Below, in pieces: positions 20,464 through 29,683 of a DNA stretch of 64,000 nt. The stretch covers positions 182,228-246,227 of the forward strand of contig PBMY01000014.1 in assembly GCA_002722795.1 (NCBI GenBank). Direction: 5' to 3'. This stretch comes from Crocinitomicaceae bacterium. GTDB lineage: Bacteria; Bacteroidota; Bacteroidia; Flavobacteriales_D; Sanyastnellaceae. A program made the position numbers and the translations under genes. Position 1 is the stretch's first letter; every line of letters begins with the position of its first letter. Below the pieces are notes generated by a model that saw nothing but the letters and a program-made list of their open reading frames with translations, was not told the origin of the DNA and searched no databases.

Positions 20464-20685
20464 CTAATACTCGTCTTCGTTGAAGAAGAAATCTTCTTTC
20501 GAAGGGTAATCAGGCCAAATATCTTCAATAGTCTCATAGTTTTCGTTATCGTTCTGAAGCTGTTGAAGGTTTTCTACTACCTCTAATGGAGCACCAGTAC
20601 GCATAGCGAAGTCGATAAGCTCGTCCTTCGAAGCTGGCCATGGTGCATCTTCTAAATATGATGCTAATTCTAGAGTCCAGTACAC
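20464..20685 (-). CDS. DUF2795 family small protein
   Basis: A 73-residue protein, very acidic at the C-terminus (ends FFFNEDEY), with the conserved beginning MYWTLELASYLEDAPWP. It matches the short DUF2795 proteins that are nearly universal in Bacteroidota and whose function is unknown. The start codon is GTG; the family's beginning coincides exactly with it. A perfect 12-bp palindrome (AATCTTAAGATT, 20686-20697) touches the start. It lies 55 bp downstream of the cobalamin adenosyltransferase gene on the same strand. Confidence 0.85.
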   Translation of the reverse strand: MYWTLELASYLEDAPWPASKDELIDFAMRTGAPLEVVENLQQLQNDNENYETIEDIWPDYPSKEDFFFNEDEY

Positions 20686-20740
20686 AATCTTAAGATTTAA
20701 CTAATTGAACTAGGTTTATGCGGGCAAAAATAATAGAATC

Positions 20741-21292
20741 TCAATCATTTGCAACGTTCCACTCAATTTCATCTGTATTTGAAATGTGAGATAGCAATCT
20801 TGCAGTGGTAAAAAGCAGGTCAGATAACCTGTTTAAATATTTTACAATCTCTAAATCTATTGACTCTACACGTGATAGAGCGACTACTCTTCTTTCAGCC
20901 CTTCTACAAACAGATCTTGCAACATGAGCATCTGCAACCGATGGAGCCCCCCCTGGAAGGAGGAAATTTCTCAATTGAGGGGTTTTTTCATTAGCCTCAT
21001 CAATCCATTTTTCGAACTTTTCAATATTTTCAGGGTTTAAAGAGGGCAGTTTTTGTTTCATTTTCTCATCAATTGTTGCCAAATGAGAGCCAATTGTAAA
21101 AAGATCCGATTGAATCTCTCGAAAAAATTCCAAATGATCAGACATTTCTTTATGCTCTAACAATCTCCCAATAAATGAATTCAATTCATCTACAGTTCCA
21201 TACGAATCTATTCGAAGGTCATCTTTAGGTATGCGATTACCACCGAATAAACCTGTTGTTCCATCATCACCTGTTCTTGTGTAAATACGCAT
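20741..21292 (-). CDS. cob(I)alamin adenosyltransferase, PduO type
   Basis: Makes adenosylcobalamin from cob(I)alamin and ATP. The 183-residue protein shows the PduO-type ATP-binding start TRTGDDGTTGLFGG and the helix motif RSVCRRAERRVVAL. Adenosylcobalamin is the cofactor of methylmalonyl-CoA mutase, and methylmalonyl-CoA epimerase is encoded at 32249 in this window, so the pathway is probably present. A near-match -7 box (TAGTTTCG on the minus strand) ends 4 nt before the ATG. Confidence 0.93.
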   Translation of the reverse strand: MRIYTRTGDDGTTGLFGGNRIPKDDLRIDSYGTVDELNSFIGRLLEHKEMSDHLEFFREIQSDLFTIGSHLATIDEKMKQKLPSLNPENIEKFEKWIDEANEKTPQLRNFLLPGGAPSVADAHVARSVCRRAERRVVALSRVESIDLEIVKYLNRLSDLLFTTARLLSHISNTDEIEWNVAND

Positions 21293-21343
21293 ATGACGAA
21301 ACTACGACCTAGAGGTTTATCTTGCGGTCTATTAACAGAGAAA

Positions 21344-21772
21344 ATGACTAAGGAGCAGTTAAAACAACAGAGATACGATAGCGCATACATCAAGATGGCT
21401 ATTGAGTGGAGTCGACTATCTCATTGTGTTCGAAAGCAAGTAGGGGCAATCATTGTGAAGGATGGTATGATCATAGCAGATGGTTACAATGGAACTCCTT
21501 CTGGATTTGATAATTGCTGTGAGAATGATTCGGGCGAAACTCATTGGTACGTTCTTCACGCTGAAGCAAATGCTATTTTAAAATTAGCTAGGAGTAACAA
21601 CAGCGCAGATGGAGCAACTCTATATATCACTCTTTCACCCTGTAGGGATTGTTCAAAGCTTATTCACCAAGCGGGGATTGTAAGAGTAGTTTATAGAGAT
21701 AACTACAAGGATACAAGTGGTTTGGACTTTCTTAAATCAGCTAATGTGGAAGTTGAACAGATTTATATTTAA
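21344..21772 (+). CDS. dCMP/cytidine deaminase-like protein (ComEB type)
   Basis: Zinc-dependent deaminase of the dCMP deaminase family (142 residues), giving dUMP for thymidylate synthesis. The zinc site is visible: HAEANAI (His and catalytic Glu) and PCRDC (two Cys). I place the start at ATG 21344 (MTKEQLKQQRYDSAYIKMA), where family similarity begins; an in-frame ATG at 21293 would add 17 basic, unrelated residues and touch the divergent gene's start. The S41 protease gene starts 1 nt after its stop. Confidence 0.88.
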   Translation: MTKEQLKQQRYDSAYIKMAIEWSRLSHCVRKQVGAIIVKDGMIIADGYNGTPSGFDNCCENDSGETHWYVLHAEANAILKLARSNNSADGATLYITLSPCRDCSKLIHQAGIVRVVYRDNYKDTSGLDFLKSANVEVEQIYI

Positions 21773-21773
21773 G

Positions 21774-23405
21774 ATGAAAAACAGTCACTTTTTGAAGAAT
21801 CTTATAATGCTTGTCTTGGGAATTTTCCTAGGCAAGGGTTTATATGAATCCGAGGTCACCCTTCCACACTTTAGTACTCGACTTAATTCTGTTTTAGATC
21901 AAATCGAATACCTCTATGTGGACACCATTGACAGAGCATCACTCGAAGAAATTGCAGTCGAAGCAATTGTAGCAGAACTAGACCCCCATTCTCTTTACTT
22001 TACTTCTGATGAGCTTAAAGCTATGTCAGAGCCAATGGAGGGTGGATTTCAGGGTATAGGTGTAGAATTCTTGATCAGTGATGATACACTTATGGTTGTT
22101 GCGGCTCTTCCTGGGGGTCCATCAGAGGGTGCAGGAATTAGTGCAGGGGATAGGATTCTTCAAGTTGATGGAGAAGAAATTTCAGGTTCAGGGTTGACGA
22201 ACACTCGGGTTATGAAACTGCTAAAGGGTGAGGGAGGAACTAAAGTTGATTTAGTCTTGATGAGGAGCGGGTCTGGTGATATTTACGATGTAACTATTAC
22301 TAGAGCTAGAATACCTATCAATAGTGTTGTTGCTTCTTTTAATCTGACTGAAGAGATTGGCTATGTGAAAGTCATACGGTTTGCTGCTACAACTTCTCTT
22401 GAGTTTGCCACTGCAATGAATGACCTTGTCGATAGTGGAACCCAAATGGTTGTTATAGACCTTAGAGGTAATGGTGGAGGATATCTTAAAGCAGCAACAG
22501 ATATGCTTAAATTGTTCTTACATGCAGGCATAGATATTGTCTACACTGAAGGTAAGTCGTCGCCAAAAATCACATACAAAAGCCAATTTGAGGGGGTGTT
22601 CTCTAATATGCCTATAGCAGTTTTAATTGATGAAGGTTCAGCATCTGCAAGTGAGATTTTTGCCGGAGCATTACAGGATAACGACAGGGGGTTAGTTATT
22701 GGACGTAGGTCATTCGGGAAAGGGTTAGTCCAAGAGGAATTTGAAGTTGCAATTGATGGTGCCCTTAGATTAACAGTTGCACGTTTTTACACTCCAAGCG
22801 GAAGGCCAATACAAAAGCCATATGGGAAGGATGTGGATTACAAATCTGATCATAACGATAGAGTTGAATCAGGAGAACTGTTTCATGTCGATAGTATTCA
22901 ACATACTGATTCTTTAGAATACTCGACAATCTTAGGAAGGAGAGTTTATGGCGGTGGGGGTATAACTCCTGATGTGTTTATCCCTCTTGACACTGTTGGA
23001 GCTAGTAGAGATTTAGCGGAACTAGTTTGGTCTGGTGCGTTGCGTGATGGTGCATTTAATTGGGTAGACACTCATCGCTCGAGTCTTGATGGATTAAATG
23101 GATTTAAAGGTTTATATGAAAGTAATGTTTGGAATGATCCTGTTAATGGTGGACTTGCAGAGATGATGAGTATGTACAATGAGATGATGGGGGTTTGGCC
23201 TAAATGGGAAGAAGAGGAAGCAGATATAATTGAAAAGAGATTCCTATCACAAGTAGCAAGAAACTTATTTGGAGAGGAAGAATTCTACAGATTAACGATT
23301 CAGGAAGACGAATATGTAGAAAGAGCTATTTATGAATTGTTAGAAGGTCAGTGGTTCACCCTAAGTGAAGGAAGATTATATTTGTCCCCAAATAACACTG
23401 ATTAA
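21774..23405 (+). CDS. S41 family C-terminal processing peptidase
   Basis: Periplasmic serine protease of the CtpA/Tsp family (543 residues from ATG 21774, 1 nt after the deaminase stop). An N-terminal signal/anchor segment is followed by a PDZ domain (about 75-165) and the S41 catalytic domain with the Ser-Lys dyad S291 (in SASAS) and K316 (in FGKGLVQ). Typical roles are trimming or degrading envelope proteins. A further in-frame ATG at 21717 lies inside the upstream gene and is unlikely. Confidence 0.93.
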   Translation: MKNSHFLKNLIMLVLGIFLGKGLYESEVTLPHFSTRLNSVLDQIEYLYVDTIDRASLEEIAVEAIVAELDPHSLYFTSDELKAMSEPMEGGFQGIGVEFLISDDTLMVVAALPGGPSEGAGISAGDRILQVDGEEISGSGLTNTRVMKLLKGEGGTKVDLVLMRSGSGDIYDVTITRARIPINSVVASFNLTEEIGYVKVIRFAATTSLEFATAMNDLVDSGTQMVVIDLRGNGGGYLKAATDMLKLFLHAGIDIVYTEGKSSPKITYKSQFEGVFSNMPIAVLIDEGSASASEIFAGALQDNDRGLVIGRRSFGKGLVQEEFEVAIDGALRLTVARFYTPSGRPIQKPYGKDVDYKSDHNDRVESGELFHVDSIQHTDSLEYSTILGRRVYGGGGITPDVFIPLDTVGASRDLAELVWSGALRDGAFNWVDTHRSSLDGLNGFKGLYESNVWNDPVNGGLAEMMSMYNEMMGVWPKWEEEEADIIEKRFLSQVARNLFGEEEFYRLTIQEDEYVERAIYELLEGQWFTLSEGRLYLSPNNTD

Positions 23406-23418
23406 TAATCCAATCAAA

Positions 23419-24027
23419 ATGGCATTTGAATTACCAAAATTACCATATGCGTATGACGCTTTAGAGCCTCATATCGATGCGCGCACTATGGAAATCCACC
23501 ATGGAAAGCACCATGCAGGATATACAGCAAAATTAAACACAGCAATCGAAGGAACTGATCTTGCAGATTCTTGTATTGAGAATCTACTTGTAAGTCACAC
23601 AGACAATAATGCAATTAGAAATAATGGAGGTGGGTTTTACAACCACACTCTATTTTGGAATTCTATGTCGCCAAACGGAGGGGGACAACCTTCTGGTGAT
23701 CTAGGTGTAGCAATCGATAGAGCTTTTGGAAGCTATAATGCATTTAAAGACGAATTCTCAAAGGCAGCTGCTACTAGATTTGGTTCAGGATGGGCATGGC
23801 TTTGTGTAGGCGAAGGTGGCAAGCTTTGCGTGTGCTCTACAGCGAACCAAGACAATCCTCTAATGCCATCTCAAGGTTGTGGATACACTCCAATTATGGG
23901 TATTGATGTTTGGGAGCATGCATACTACTTAAACTACCAAAACCGTCGTCCTGATTATATCGCAGCCTTCTTTAACGTTGTTGATTGGGATTCAATTGCA
24001 GAACGTTACGCTGAAGCAAATAAGTAA
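23419..24027 (+). CDS. superoxide dismutase, Fe/Mn type
   Basis: Converts superoxide to hydrogen peroxide and oxygen. The 202-residue protein starts at ATG 23419 ([20 protein letters not shown]), the usual family beginning; an earlier in-frame ATG at 23365 lies within the protease gene. Metal ligands are seen as H27, the His of FYNHTLFW, and the Asp/His pair of DVWEHAY. The pattern around the ligands suits Fe or cambialistic enzymes, but metal choice cannot be fixed from sequence. No signal peptide, so it is cytoplasmic. Confidence 0.95.
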   Translation: MAFELPKLPYAYDALEPHIDARTMEIHHGKHHAGYTAKLNTAIEGTDLADSCIENLLVSHTDNNAIRNNGGGFYNHTLFWNSMSPNGGGQPSGDLGVAIDRAFGSYNAFKDEFSKAAATRFGSGWAWLCVGEGGKLCVCSTANQDNPLMPSQGCGYTPIMGIDVWEHAYYLNYQNRRPDYIAAFFNVVDWDSIAERYAEANK

Positions 24028-24033
24028 CAAGTT

Positions 24034-24699
24034 ATGAGTCGTTTTGTTCTAATTGTTGCCGGAGGCATCGGCACTCGCATGCAGATCAAAACAGCTAAGC
24101 AATTTTTATTGGTAAAGGGTCTGCCTCTTATGTGGTGGACCCTTCGCAGTTTTAAAGATGCAGCTCCTGACGCACACTTAAGTATTGTTTTAAACCCAAA
24201 CCTTTTTGACGTGTTCAAAGAACTTGAACAGAAATATGGAGATTCTGGGGCAAATGCAATAATTCCCGGTGGAGTTGAGAGATTCCATTCAGTACTTCAT
24301 GGACTAACAACACTCCCAGATGAGGGCGTTGTGGCAATTCACGATGCAGTTAGGCCGTTTCCTCCTGTCCAAATGATTCAGAAGTGCTTTAATGATGCAG
24401 CATTACACGGTTCAGCCATACCGGTTACTCCACTTAAAAATAGTATTAGACGTATCGATAAAAATGGAAAGTCAACTGCAGAAAATAGAGCTGATTTTCT
24501 AACTGTTCAGACGCCCCAGTGTTTTGATTTGGCATTAATTAAACCAGCCTTTACGGTTGAGTACGACCCTTCATTTACAGATGATGCGAGTGTTTTAGAA
24601 GCAGCTGGGCATTCTATTCACCTTTGCGAAGGTGATCCTATGAATATGAAGATTACTACTAATGAGGACTTAATTATTGCTCGCGCCCTAAGTAACTAG
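24034..24699 (+). CDS. ispD: 2-C-methyl-D-erythritol 4-phosphate cytidylyltransferase
   Basis: Third step of the non-mevalonate isoprenoid pathway (MEP + CTP to CDP-ME). At 221 residues it has family length, with the nucleotide loop AGGIGTRM followed by a Lys of the KQF motif, and HDAVRPF in the catalytic centre. It starts 6 bp after sod. The last 26 bp overlap the convergent CPBP protease gene. Confidence 0.93.
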   Translation: MSRFVLIVAGGIGTRMQIKTAKQFLLVKGLPLMWWTLRSFKDAAPDAHLSIVLNPNLFDVFKELEQKYGDSGANAIIPGGVERFHSVLHGLTTLPDEGVVAIHDAVRPFPPVQMIQKCFNDAALHGSAIPVTPLKNSIRRIDKNGKSTAENRADFLTVQTPQCFDLALIKPAFTVEYDPSFTDDASVLEAAGHSIHLCEGDPMNMKITTNEDLIIARALSN

Positions 24700-25639
24700 C
24701 TTTATTAGTACTCCAAACAGAGTACACGCTAAGTCTTTTAGTAATCATATATATTACAATTGCAAATATTGCTGTTAAAAGCGCTTGACTCAATCCCCAT
24801 GGTTCAGAGTTGGGATCTAACCCTATTTCTAACCATTCATCTCCGAAATAGTAAGCGGCAATTACAGCTGATGCATTATTTATGAAGTGCCCCAGGATTG
24901 CAGTCCAAATATTTCCGCTTGCAACAACTAGATATCCAAAACCAGCCCCGAGGAGCATCCTGGGTATAAATCCAAAAAATTGAAAGTGAATAGCACTAAA
25001 TAAAAATGCACTCCCCCAAATACCTATATGTACACTTCCGCTCCACTTCGCAAAAAGTGGTTGCAGTGCTCCTCTAAATAAATATTCTTCAGCGATAGCA
25101 GGGATAATTGCAATAGCAATTAGGCTAGAAGTAAATCGTCCAAACGTATCTATATCAAGCATTGCTTTGGTTAAAATCATCGCTTGTGCTTCCAATCTAG
25201 CAGCGTATGTATGGAAATCTGTACCTTGAAGTAGCCATTCGTTTAGCCTATAAGTAAGATCTAAAAATGGAGCAAAAGCTAAAGTCATTACCATTGCGCC
25301 TAGAGCAAATTTCCAAAAGTGAGGTGATCCACCTTTTGTTTTCAATCCTACACCAACTCCTCCGCCTGAAAGAAGGTAGTATGTGAATCCTGCACCCATG
25401 AATGCGAATATTTGGTTAAGACTATTCATCAACAGATTTCCGCAAACACCAGCGTCAGAAGTAGCTGTAGAAAGTATCCTTTGGTATTCTTCAATGTTTG
25501 TTGGAGTGTCACAAACGCAAGCATTAATTAAAGTTGAGGCGAATACACTAACAGACATTCCCATTAGAGTGACACAAATAATGAAGATAAATTGTAATAA
25601 AGGATGCAGATTGCGGAAGGCTTCTTGTAAGAACTTCAT
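24674..25639 (-). CDS. CPBP family intramembrane metalloprotease
   Basis: A 321-residue membrane protein with about seven or eight helices and the three CPBP (Rce1-like) motifs: EEYLFRG, FSAIHFQFFG and HFINNASAV, which hold the catalytic Glu and the zinc-binding histidines. Members cleave prenylated or small membrane peptides; the substrate here is unknown. The 3' end overlaps ispD by 26 bp, and the start is divergent from dus with about a 35-bp gap. Confidence 0.88.
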   Translation of the reverse strand: MKFLQEAFRNLHPLLQFIFIICVTLMGMSVSVFASTLINACVCDTPTNIEEYQRILSTATSDAGVCGNLLMNSLNQIFAFMGAGFTYYLLSGGGVGVGLKTKGGSPHFWKFALGAMVMTLAFAPFLDLTYRLNEWLLQGTDFHTYAARLEAQAMILTKAMLDIDTFGRFTSSLIAIAIIPAIAEEYLFRGALQPLFAKWSGSVHIGIWGSAFLFSAIHFQFFGFIPRMLLGAGFGYLVVASGNIWTAILGHFINNASAVIAAYYFGDEWLEIGLDPNSEPWGLSQALLTAIFAIVIYMITKRLSVYSVWSTNKASYLGREQ

Positions 25640-25648
25640 CTAGTAGAT

Positions 25649-25656
25649 TAATTTTG
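25649..25656 (+). promoter_or_regulatory. dus -7 promoter box
   Basis: Exact TAnnTTTG match (TAATTTTG). It contains the TTG at 25654, so that TTG cannot be inside the mRNA and the dus start must lie downstream, most likely at TTG 25675. Confidence 0.5.
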
Positions 25657-25674
25657 CAGCAAGTTCGGAATATT

Positions 25675-26670
25675 TTGGCAACGATAGGTGATATAGATTT
25701 GGGTGAATTCCCATTATTGCTCGCTCCTATGGAGGATGTGAGTGATCCTCCATTTAGAGCTGTATGTAAAAAGTATGGTGCTGATGTGATGTATACCGAG
25801 TTTATTAGCTCTGAGGGTCTAATTCGAGACGCTGTAAAGAGCAAAATGAAACTCGATATTTTTGAATACGAACGCCCAATTGGAATTCAAATTTTTGGAA
25901 GCAACATTGGTCCAATGCGAGAAGCAGCTACACTTGCTGAAGCTGCTGGCCCTGATATTATTGATATAAATTATCGCTGCCCAGTTAAAAAAGTAGCTCT
26001 CAAGGGAGCCGGAGCGGGCATTTTGCAGGATATCCCTAAAATGGTCAAAATGACTAAGGAGATTGTCGACACTTGCTCACTCCCCGTGACAGTTAAGACA
26101 AGGCTTGGCTGGGATGACGATTCAAAGTATATAGTTGAAGTTGCTGAAAGGCTTCAAGATGTAGGAATCAAAGCAATCAGTATTCATGGAAGAACTAGAG
26201 CTCAAATGTATAAGGGATCTGCAGATTGGACTTTAATATCAGAAGTGAAGAATAACCCTAGGATAAGTATTCCTGTATTTGGAAACGGTGATATTGACAC
26301 TCCAGAAAAGGCATTAGAGTACAAAAACAAATACGGTGTTGATGGGATAATGATAGGAAGAGCTTCAATAGGTAGCCCATGGGTATTTAATGAGATCAAA
26401 CACTTTATGGCTACAGGCGAGCATCTTCCTCCACCAAATATGTGTGAAAGAATTGAGGCTGTAAACATGCACTTTGAAAGATCACTTGATTGGAAAGGCG
26501 AGAGGCTTGGAATTGTAGAAATGCGTAGACATTACGCAAACTATTTTAAGGGGATTCCAGATTTTAAAAAGCACAGATTAGATCTTGTGACTTTTGAAAC
26601 TTCTGATGAAATAAGAGATAAGCTAATGTTTATCGCAGAAAAGTTCTCAGACCACGACTTTTCTAACTAG
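25675..26670 (+). CDS. dusB: tRNA-dihydrouridine synthase, DusB-like
   Basis: FMN-dependent reductase that makes dihydrouridine in tRNA. Family signature FPLLLAPMEDVSDPPFR lies at the N-terminus, and the catalytic cysteine is in INYRCPVKKV; the family usually has NxGCP, so Arg replaces Gly next to the cysteine. There is no in-frame ATG before the core. TTG at 25675 gives 331 residues (MATIGDIDLGEFP), fits the family, and lies about 18 nt after the promoter box; the earlier TTG at 25654 is inside that box. The tail overlaps the convergent permease gene by 24 bp. Confidence 0.9.
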   Translation: MATIGDIDLGEFPLLLAPMEDVSDPPFRAVCKKYGADVMYTEFISSEGLIRDAVKSKMKLDIFEYERPIGIQIFGSNIGPMREAATLAEAAGPDIIDINYRCPVKKVALKGAGAGILQDIPKMVKMTKEIVDTCSLPVTVKTRLGWDDDSKYIVEVAERLQDVGIKAISIHGRTRAQMYKGSADWTLISEVKNNPRISIPVFGNGDIDTPEKALEYKNKYGVDGIMIGRASIGSPWVFNEIKHFMATGEHLPPPNMCERIEAVNMHFERSLDWKGERLGIVEMRRHYANYFKGIPDFKKHRLDLVTFETSDEIRDKLMFIAEKFSDHDFSN

Positions 26671-27831
26671 GTAGCGCACCATAGCAGCTGATCCCATACC
26701 CCCAATTCCTATAACTACAGCAAGCACACCTGCTACATCAGGCAGTTTTAGCAATACTGGATATGTAGGAACTACAGATCCCTCAAGAGTTATCAATCCC
26801 CATTGACTCTGAGCAAAAACTAATGCTATTCCTAAAGCTGTTCCAATTCCGCCTCCAATAATATTTATTGCAAGTCCTTGTAGTGAAAATGTCATTTCAA
26901 GATCTACATCTTGTAGACCCATAGCTTTAAATATTTCTAAGTCTTCCTTTTTATCGATAAGCATCATTGTTAGTGATGCAAGAATATTGAAAGCTGCTAC
27001 TATTAGGATAAAGCTCAAGATCACAAAGGTTGCCCATTTCTCAGCCCTGTTGGTTTGGGTTATGAATTTATGCTTTTCAGCCCTAGTCCTAAGTCGAATA
27101 TTTTCTGACAACTCTTCAAGTCCACGTAAATCTTCGATTGTTGACCCTGGCTTTAAAGAAATTTCAAAGCGACTTATCTTATCATTTCGACCAAAAAGTT
27201 CAGCCGCAAATTCTAATGGAGTAATTACAAACCTAGTGTCTAAATCAGCATTTATTGAAAATGTACCACATGCTGTTTGGGGCAATTTCTTAAAAGCAGC
27301 CTCCTTATGTCGACTTAGTTTTTTACCTCTTATTGGTGCTCCAAATACTATAATTTCTTGCATTAAAGAATCTGCCGGAAGCATTAACATGGACTTAATT
27401 CCGAAGCCCAAAACACAACAATCTATACCCCATCGACCACCAACAATAGATTCTTCAATAGGGCAAACACTAGCATAATTACTATCAACCCCTAAAACAG
27501 TGCATATTTCTGAATAACCATTTGCACTAATAATAGCTTCACTTTCAATAACAGCAGAATAATGTGCAATATGTGAATTTTCTTTTATTTTACTTACAAA
27601 ATCAGCTGGTATAACCTCGCCTGATAGCGGGACAATAGCTAGGTCTGCATCTAGTGTTCCAAATAAGTCAGAAACCAATTTCTCTAAACCATTAAATGCT
27701 GAAAGAACTATAATCATTGCAGCGGTTACTAGCGCAATAACAAACATAGAAATACCACTAATAATGTGGACTAGTTTTTTTGACCTAGCCTTAAAAACAT
27801 ATCGCAATGCGAGTTTTACAGGTAGTCTCAC
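26647..27831 (-). CDS. LolC/LolE-type ABC transporter permease
   Basis: A 394-residue FtsX-family permease with one N-terminal helix, a large periplasmic domain, and three C-terminal helices; the early segment ISGISMFVIALVTAAMIIVL and the loop LIDKKEDLEIFKAMGL match lipoprotein-releasing LolCE proteins. It probably takes lipoproteins from the inner membrane for outer-membrane sorting. The start is GTG, since the ATG one base away is followed at once by a stop. It lies 3 bp downstream of rbfA. No LolD ATPase gene is adjacent. Confidence 0.85.
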   Translation of the reverse strand: MRLPVKLALRYVFKARSKKLVHIISGISMFVIALVTAAMIIVLSAFNGLEKLVSDLFGTLDADLAIVPLSGEVIPADFVSKIKENSHIAHYSAVIESEAIISANGYSEICTVLGVDSNYASVCPIEESIVGGRWGIDCCVLGFGIKSMLMLPADSLMQEIIVFGAPIRGKKLSRHKEAAFKKLPQTACGTFSINADLDTRFVITPLEFAAELFGRNDKISRFEISLKPGSTIEDLRGLEELSENIRLRTRAEKHKFITQTNRAEKWATFVILSFILIVAAFNILASLTMMLIDKKEDLEIFKAMGLQDVDLEMTFSLQGLAINIIGGGIGTALGIALVFAQSQWGLITLEGSVVPTYPVLLKLPDVAGVLAVVIGIGGMGSAAMVRYLVRKVVV

Positions 27832-27834
27832 ATT

Positions 27835-28173
27835 TTAATTTTTCAGAGCCTCTTCTACAGCTTCATAATAGTCCAAACTATCATCAACATAGAAATGTAA
27901 CTCAGGGATACGTCTAACTTGTTTTCCGATAACACCCGCTAAAGTTTTCCTTACCCAAGTTGCCTCCTTCTTAACTTTTCTAAGTGCGACTTCTAAGTCT
28001 TTCACCGCCATAAAACTGAGAAAGACTTTTGCTACACCTAAATCTGGAGACATCCTTACAAGGGTCACGGTAATGAAGTAACCATCAAATCTCATAGAAG
28101 ATTGTTGCTGGAAGATTATGCTCAATTCCTGTTTTATGAGGCTTGCTACCTTTTCTTGACGAATGCTTGACAT
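27835..28173 (-). CDS. rbfA: ribosome-binding factor A
   Basis: 30S maturation factor, 112 residues, single KH-like domain. Seen features: MSSIRQEKVASLIKQELSIIF at the start and the central DLGVAKVFLSF strand, both typical of RbfA. It sits 4 bp after hflX and 3 bp before the LolC-like gene; rbfA next to a LolC/E-type permease is a frequent Bacteroidota arrangement. Confidence 0.94.
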   Translation of the reverse strand: MSSIRQEKVASLIKQELSIIFQQQSSMRFDGYFITVTLVRMSPDLGVAKVFLSFMAVKDLEVALRKVKKEATWVRKTLAGVIGKQVRRIPELHFYVDDSLDYYEAVEEALKN

Positions 28174-28177
28174 GGAA

Positions 28178-29341
28178 CTAATATAAGAATTGATTGTATG
28201 GATAGCGCTTTTCGTGAAGTTCTTTAACCCTTAAGTACAACTTGTCTCTTAGTTTAAGTAAATGGTCTTTCTCAAGTGCACTCATGAAGTAGACATGCAT
28301 TCCCTCCTTTGAAAACCTTTCCTCAAGTCTTTTCAGAACATCTTTATCTTCTATTTTATCGATCTTATTGAAAAGTAGAAGTGTAGGTTTATCATCAGAG
28401 CCAATTTCATTCAAGGTTCTTTCTACAACACTAAGTTGATCTTCAAACTGAGGATGACTAACATCTATTACATGAATCAAAAAATCACTTTCTCTTGTCT
28501 CATCTAGTGTTGACTTAAAGCTCTCAATAAGTTGGGTAGGTAGTTTTCGTATAAATCCAACAGTGTCACTTAAAAGGAATGGCAGATTTCCGACTACCAC
28601 TTTTCTTACTGTTGTATCTAGTGTGGCAAAAAGTTTATTCTCAGCAAATACCTCTTTCTTTGAAAGAGCAGTCATTAAAGTACTCTTTCCGGCATTTGTA
28701 TACCCAACTAGCGCAACCCTAATCAATCTTCCTCTATTGCTTCTTTGAGTCGCCATCTGCTTATCAATGGAGGCAAGGTCTTTCTTTAATAGAGCAATTC
28801 TATCTCTAATTATTCTTCTATCAGTCTCAATTTCTTTCTCACCAGGCCCCTTCATGCCAATACCACCTTTTTGTTTCTGAAGGTGAGTCCACATATTTGT
28901 CAGTCTTGGAAGTAGGTATTGATATTGGGCTAATTCAACTTGAGTCTTTGCATGAGCTGTTCTTGCTCTTTGGGCAAAAATGTCAAGAATCAAATTGGGC
29001 CTATCGAGAATCTTTACATTCTCTATTTCCTTTTCAATATTTCTAATTTGAGACCCACTTAATTCGTCGTCAAAAATTATCATATCTATTTCCTCAGCCT
29101 CAACGTATTCTTTTATCTCTAAAAGCTTACCTGATCCAACAAAAGTCTTTACATCAGGCTTTGATAATGCTTGAATAAATACCTTTTTAGTTACAGCATC
29201 TGCCGTAGTAGCTAGAAATGCAAGCTCATCTAAATACTCCTCAAGCTGTTCTCTTTTTTGATTCTTAGTTGCAACACCTACAAGGATACAAGTCTCCTTT
29301 TCTATTGCAGTTTCTATGAGTTTTTTCCTTCTCTTTCTCAT
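28178..29341 (-). CDS. hflX: ribosome-splitting GTPase HflX
   Basis: GTPase that separates stalled or hibernating ribosomes into subunits. The 387-residue protein has the HflX N-terminal domain, a coiled linker with GGIGMKGPGEKEIETDRR (about 159-176), and a G domain with G1 GYTNAGKST (213-221), G3 DTVGF (259-263) and G4 NKID. The C-terminal domain is short. ATG start; rbfA follows 4 bp downstream, so two ribosome-related factors are probably co-expressed. Confidence 0.95.
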   Translation of the reverse strand: MRKRRKKLIETAIEKETCILVGVATKNQKREQLEEYLDELAFLATTADAVTKKVFIQALSKPDVKTFVGSGKLLEIKEYVEAEEIDMIIFDDELSGSQIRNIEKEIENVKILDRPNLILDIFAQRARTAHAKTQVELAQYQYLLPRLTNMWTHLQKQKGGIGMKGPGEKEIETDRRIIRDRIALLKKDLASIDKQMATQRSNRGRLIRVALVGYTNAGKSTLMTALSKKEVFAENKLFATLDTTVRKVVVGNLPFLLSDTVGFIRKLPTQLIESFKSTLDETRESDFLIHVIDVSHPQFEDQLSVVERTLNEIGSDDKPTLLLFNKIDKIEDKDVLKRLEERFSKEGMHVYFMSALEKDHLLKLRDKLYLRVKELHEKRYPYNQFLY

Positions 29342-29346
29342 AGCTT

Positions 29347-29670
29347 CTACTTAAATCGTTCAATGTATAAGGCCAAACCTTTAATGGTCTTTGCATCAAG
29401 AACATCCTTTTGAGGAGGCATTGAAGTTTTGCCATATTTAATTATGGCAATCCTTTCTTCTAAAGTCATTTGAGATTCTGTAAGATTAGGAGCAGTCTTA
29501 ATTACTGACACACCTTCCTTACCATGGCATATGGCGCATTTAAAACCATAAACGCGTGACACTTCCGCCATAAACATATTATCCGATACTGTGTCATTTT
29601 TTTGTTTCGATTTATTCCTGCAAGAAGAAAAAATAAGAATGCCACATAAAACAATAATAATGAATCGCAT
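29347..29670 (-). CDS. c-type cytochrome lipoprotein
   Basis: A 107-residue protein with an N-terminal hydrophobic segment ending in a lipobox-like FSSC (C17), then a single haem-attachment motif CAICH (45-49) and a distal Met ligand in SMPP (M84). The size matches small class I cytochromes c. It is probably lipid-anchored on the periplasmic side and carries electrons; the partner is unknown. It sits 5 bp upstream of hflX with no functional link evident. Confidence 0.85.
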   Translation of the reverse strand: MRFIIIVLCGILIFSSCRNKSKQKNDTVSDNMFMAEVSRVYGFKCAICHGKEGVSVIKTAPNLTESQMTLEERIAIIKYGKTSMPPQKDVLDAKTIKGLALYIERFK

Positions 29671-29683
29671 TAATAAAAGAGAG

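Noticed and set aside
21293..21343. N-terminal extension of the dCMP deaminase from ATG 21293
   Set aside because: The 17 extra residues are unlike the family and would start on the base next to the divergent gene's start codon.
26987..27478. 163-codon plus-strand frame inside the LolC-like gene
   Set aside because: Antisense to a clear permease; low-complexity composition and no promoter box or start context.
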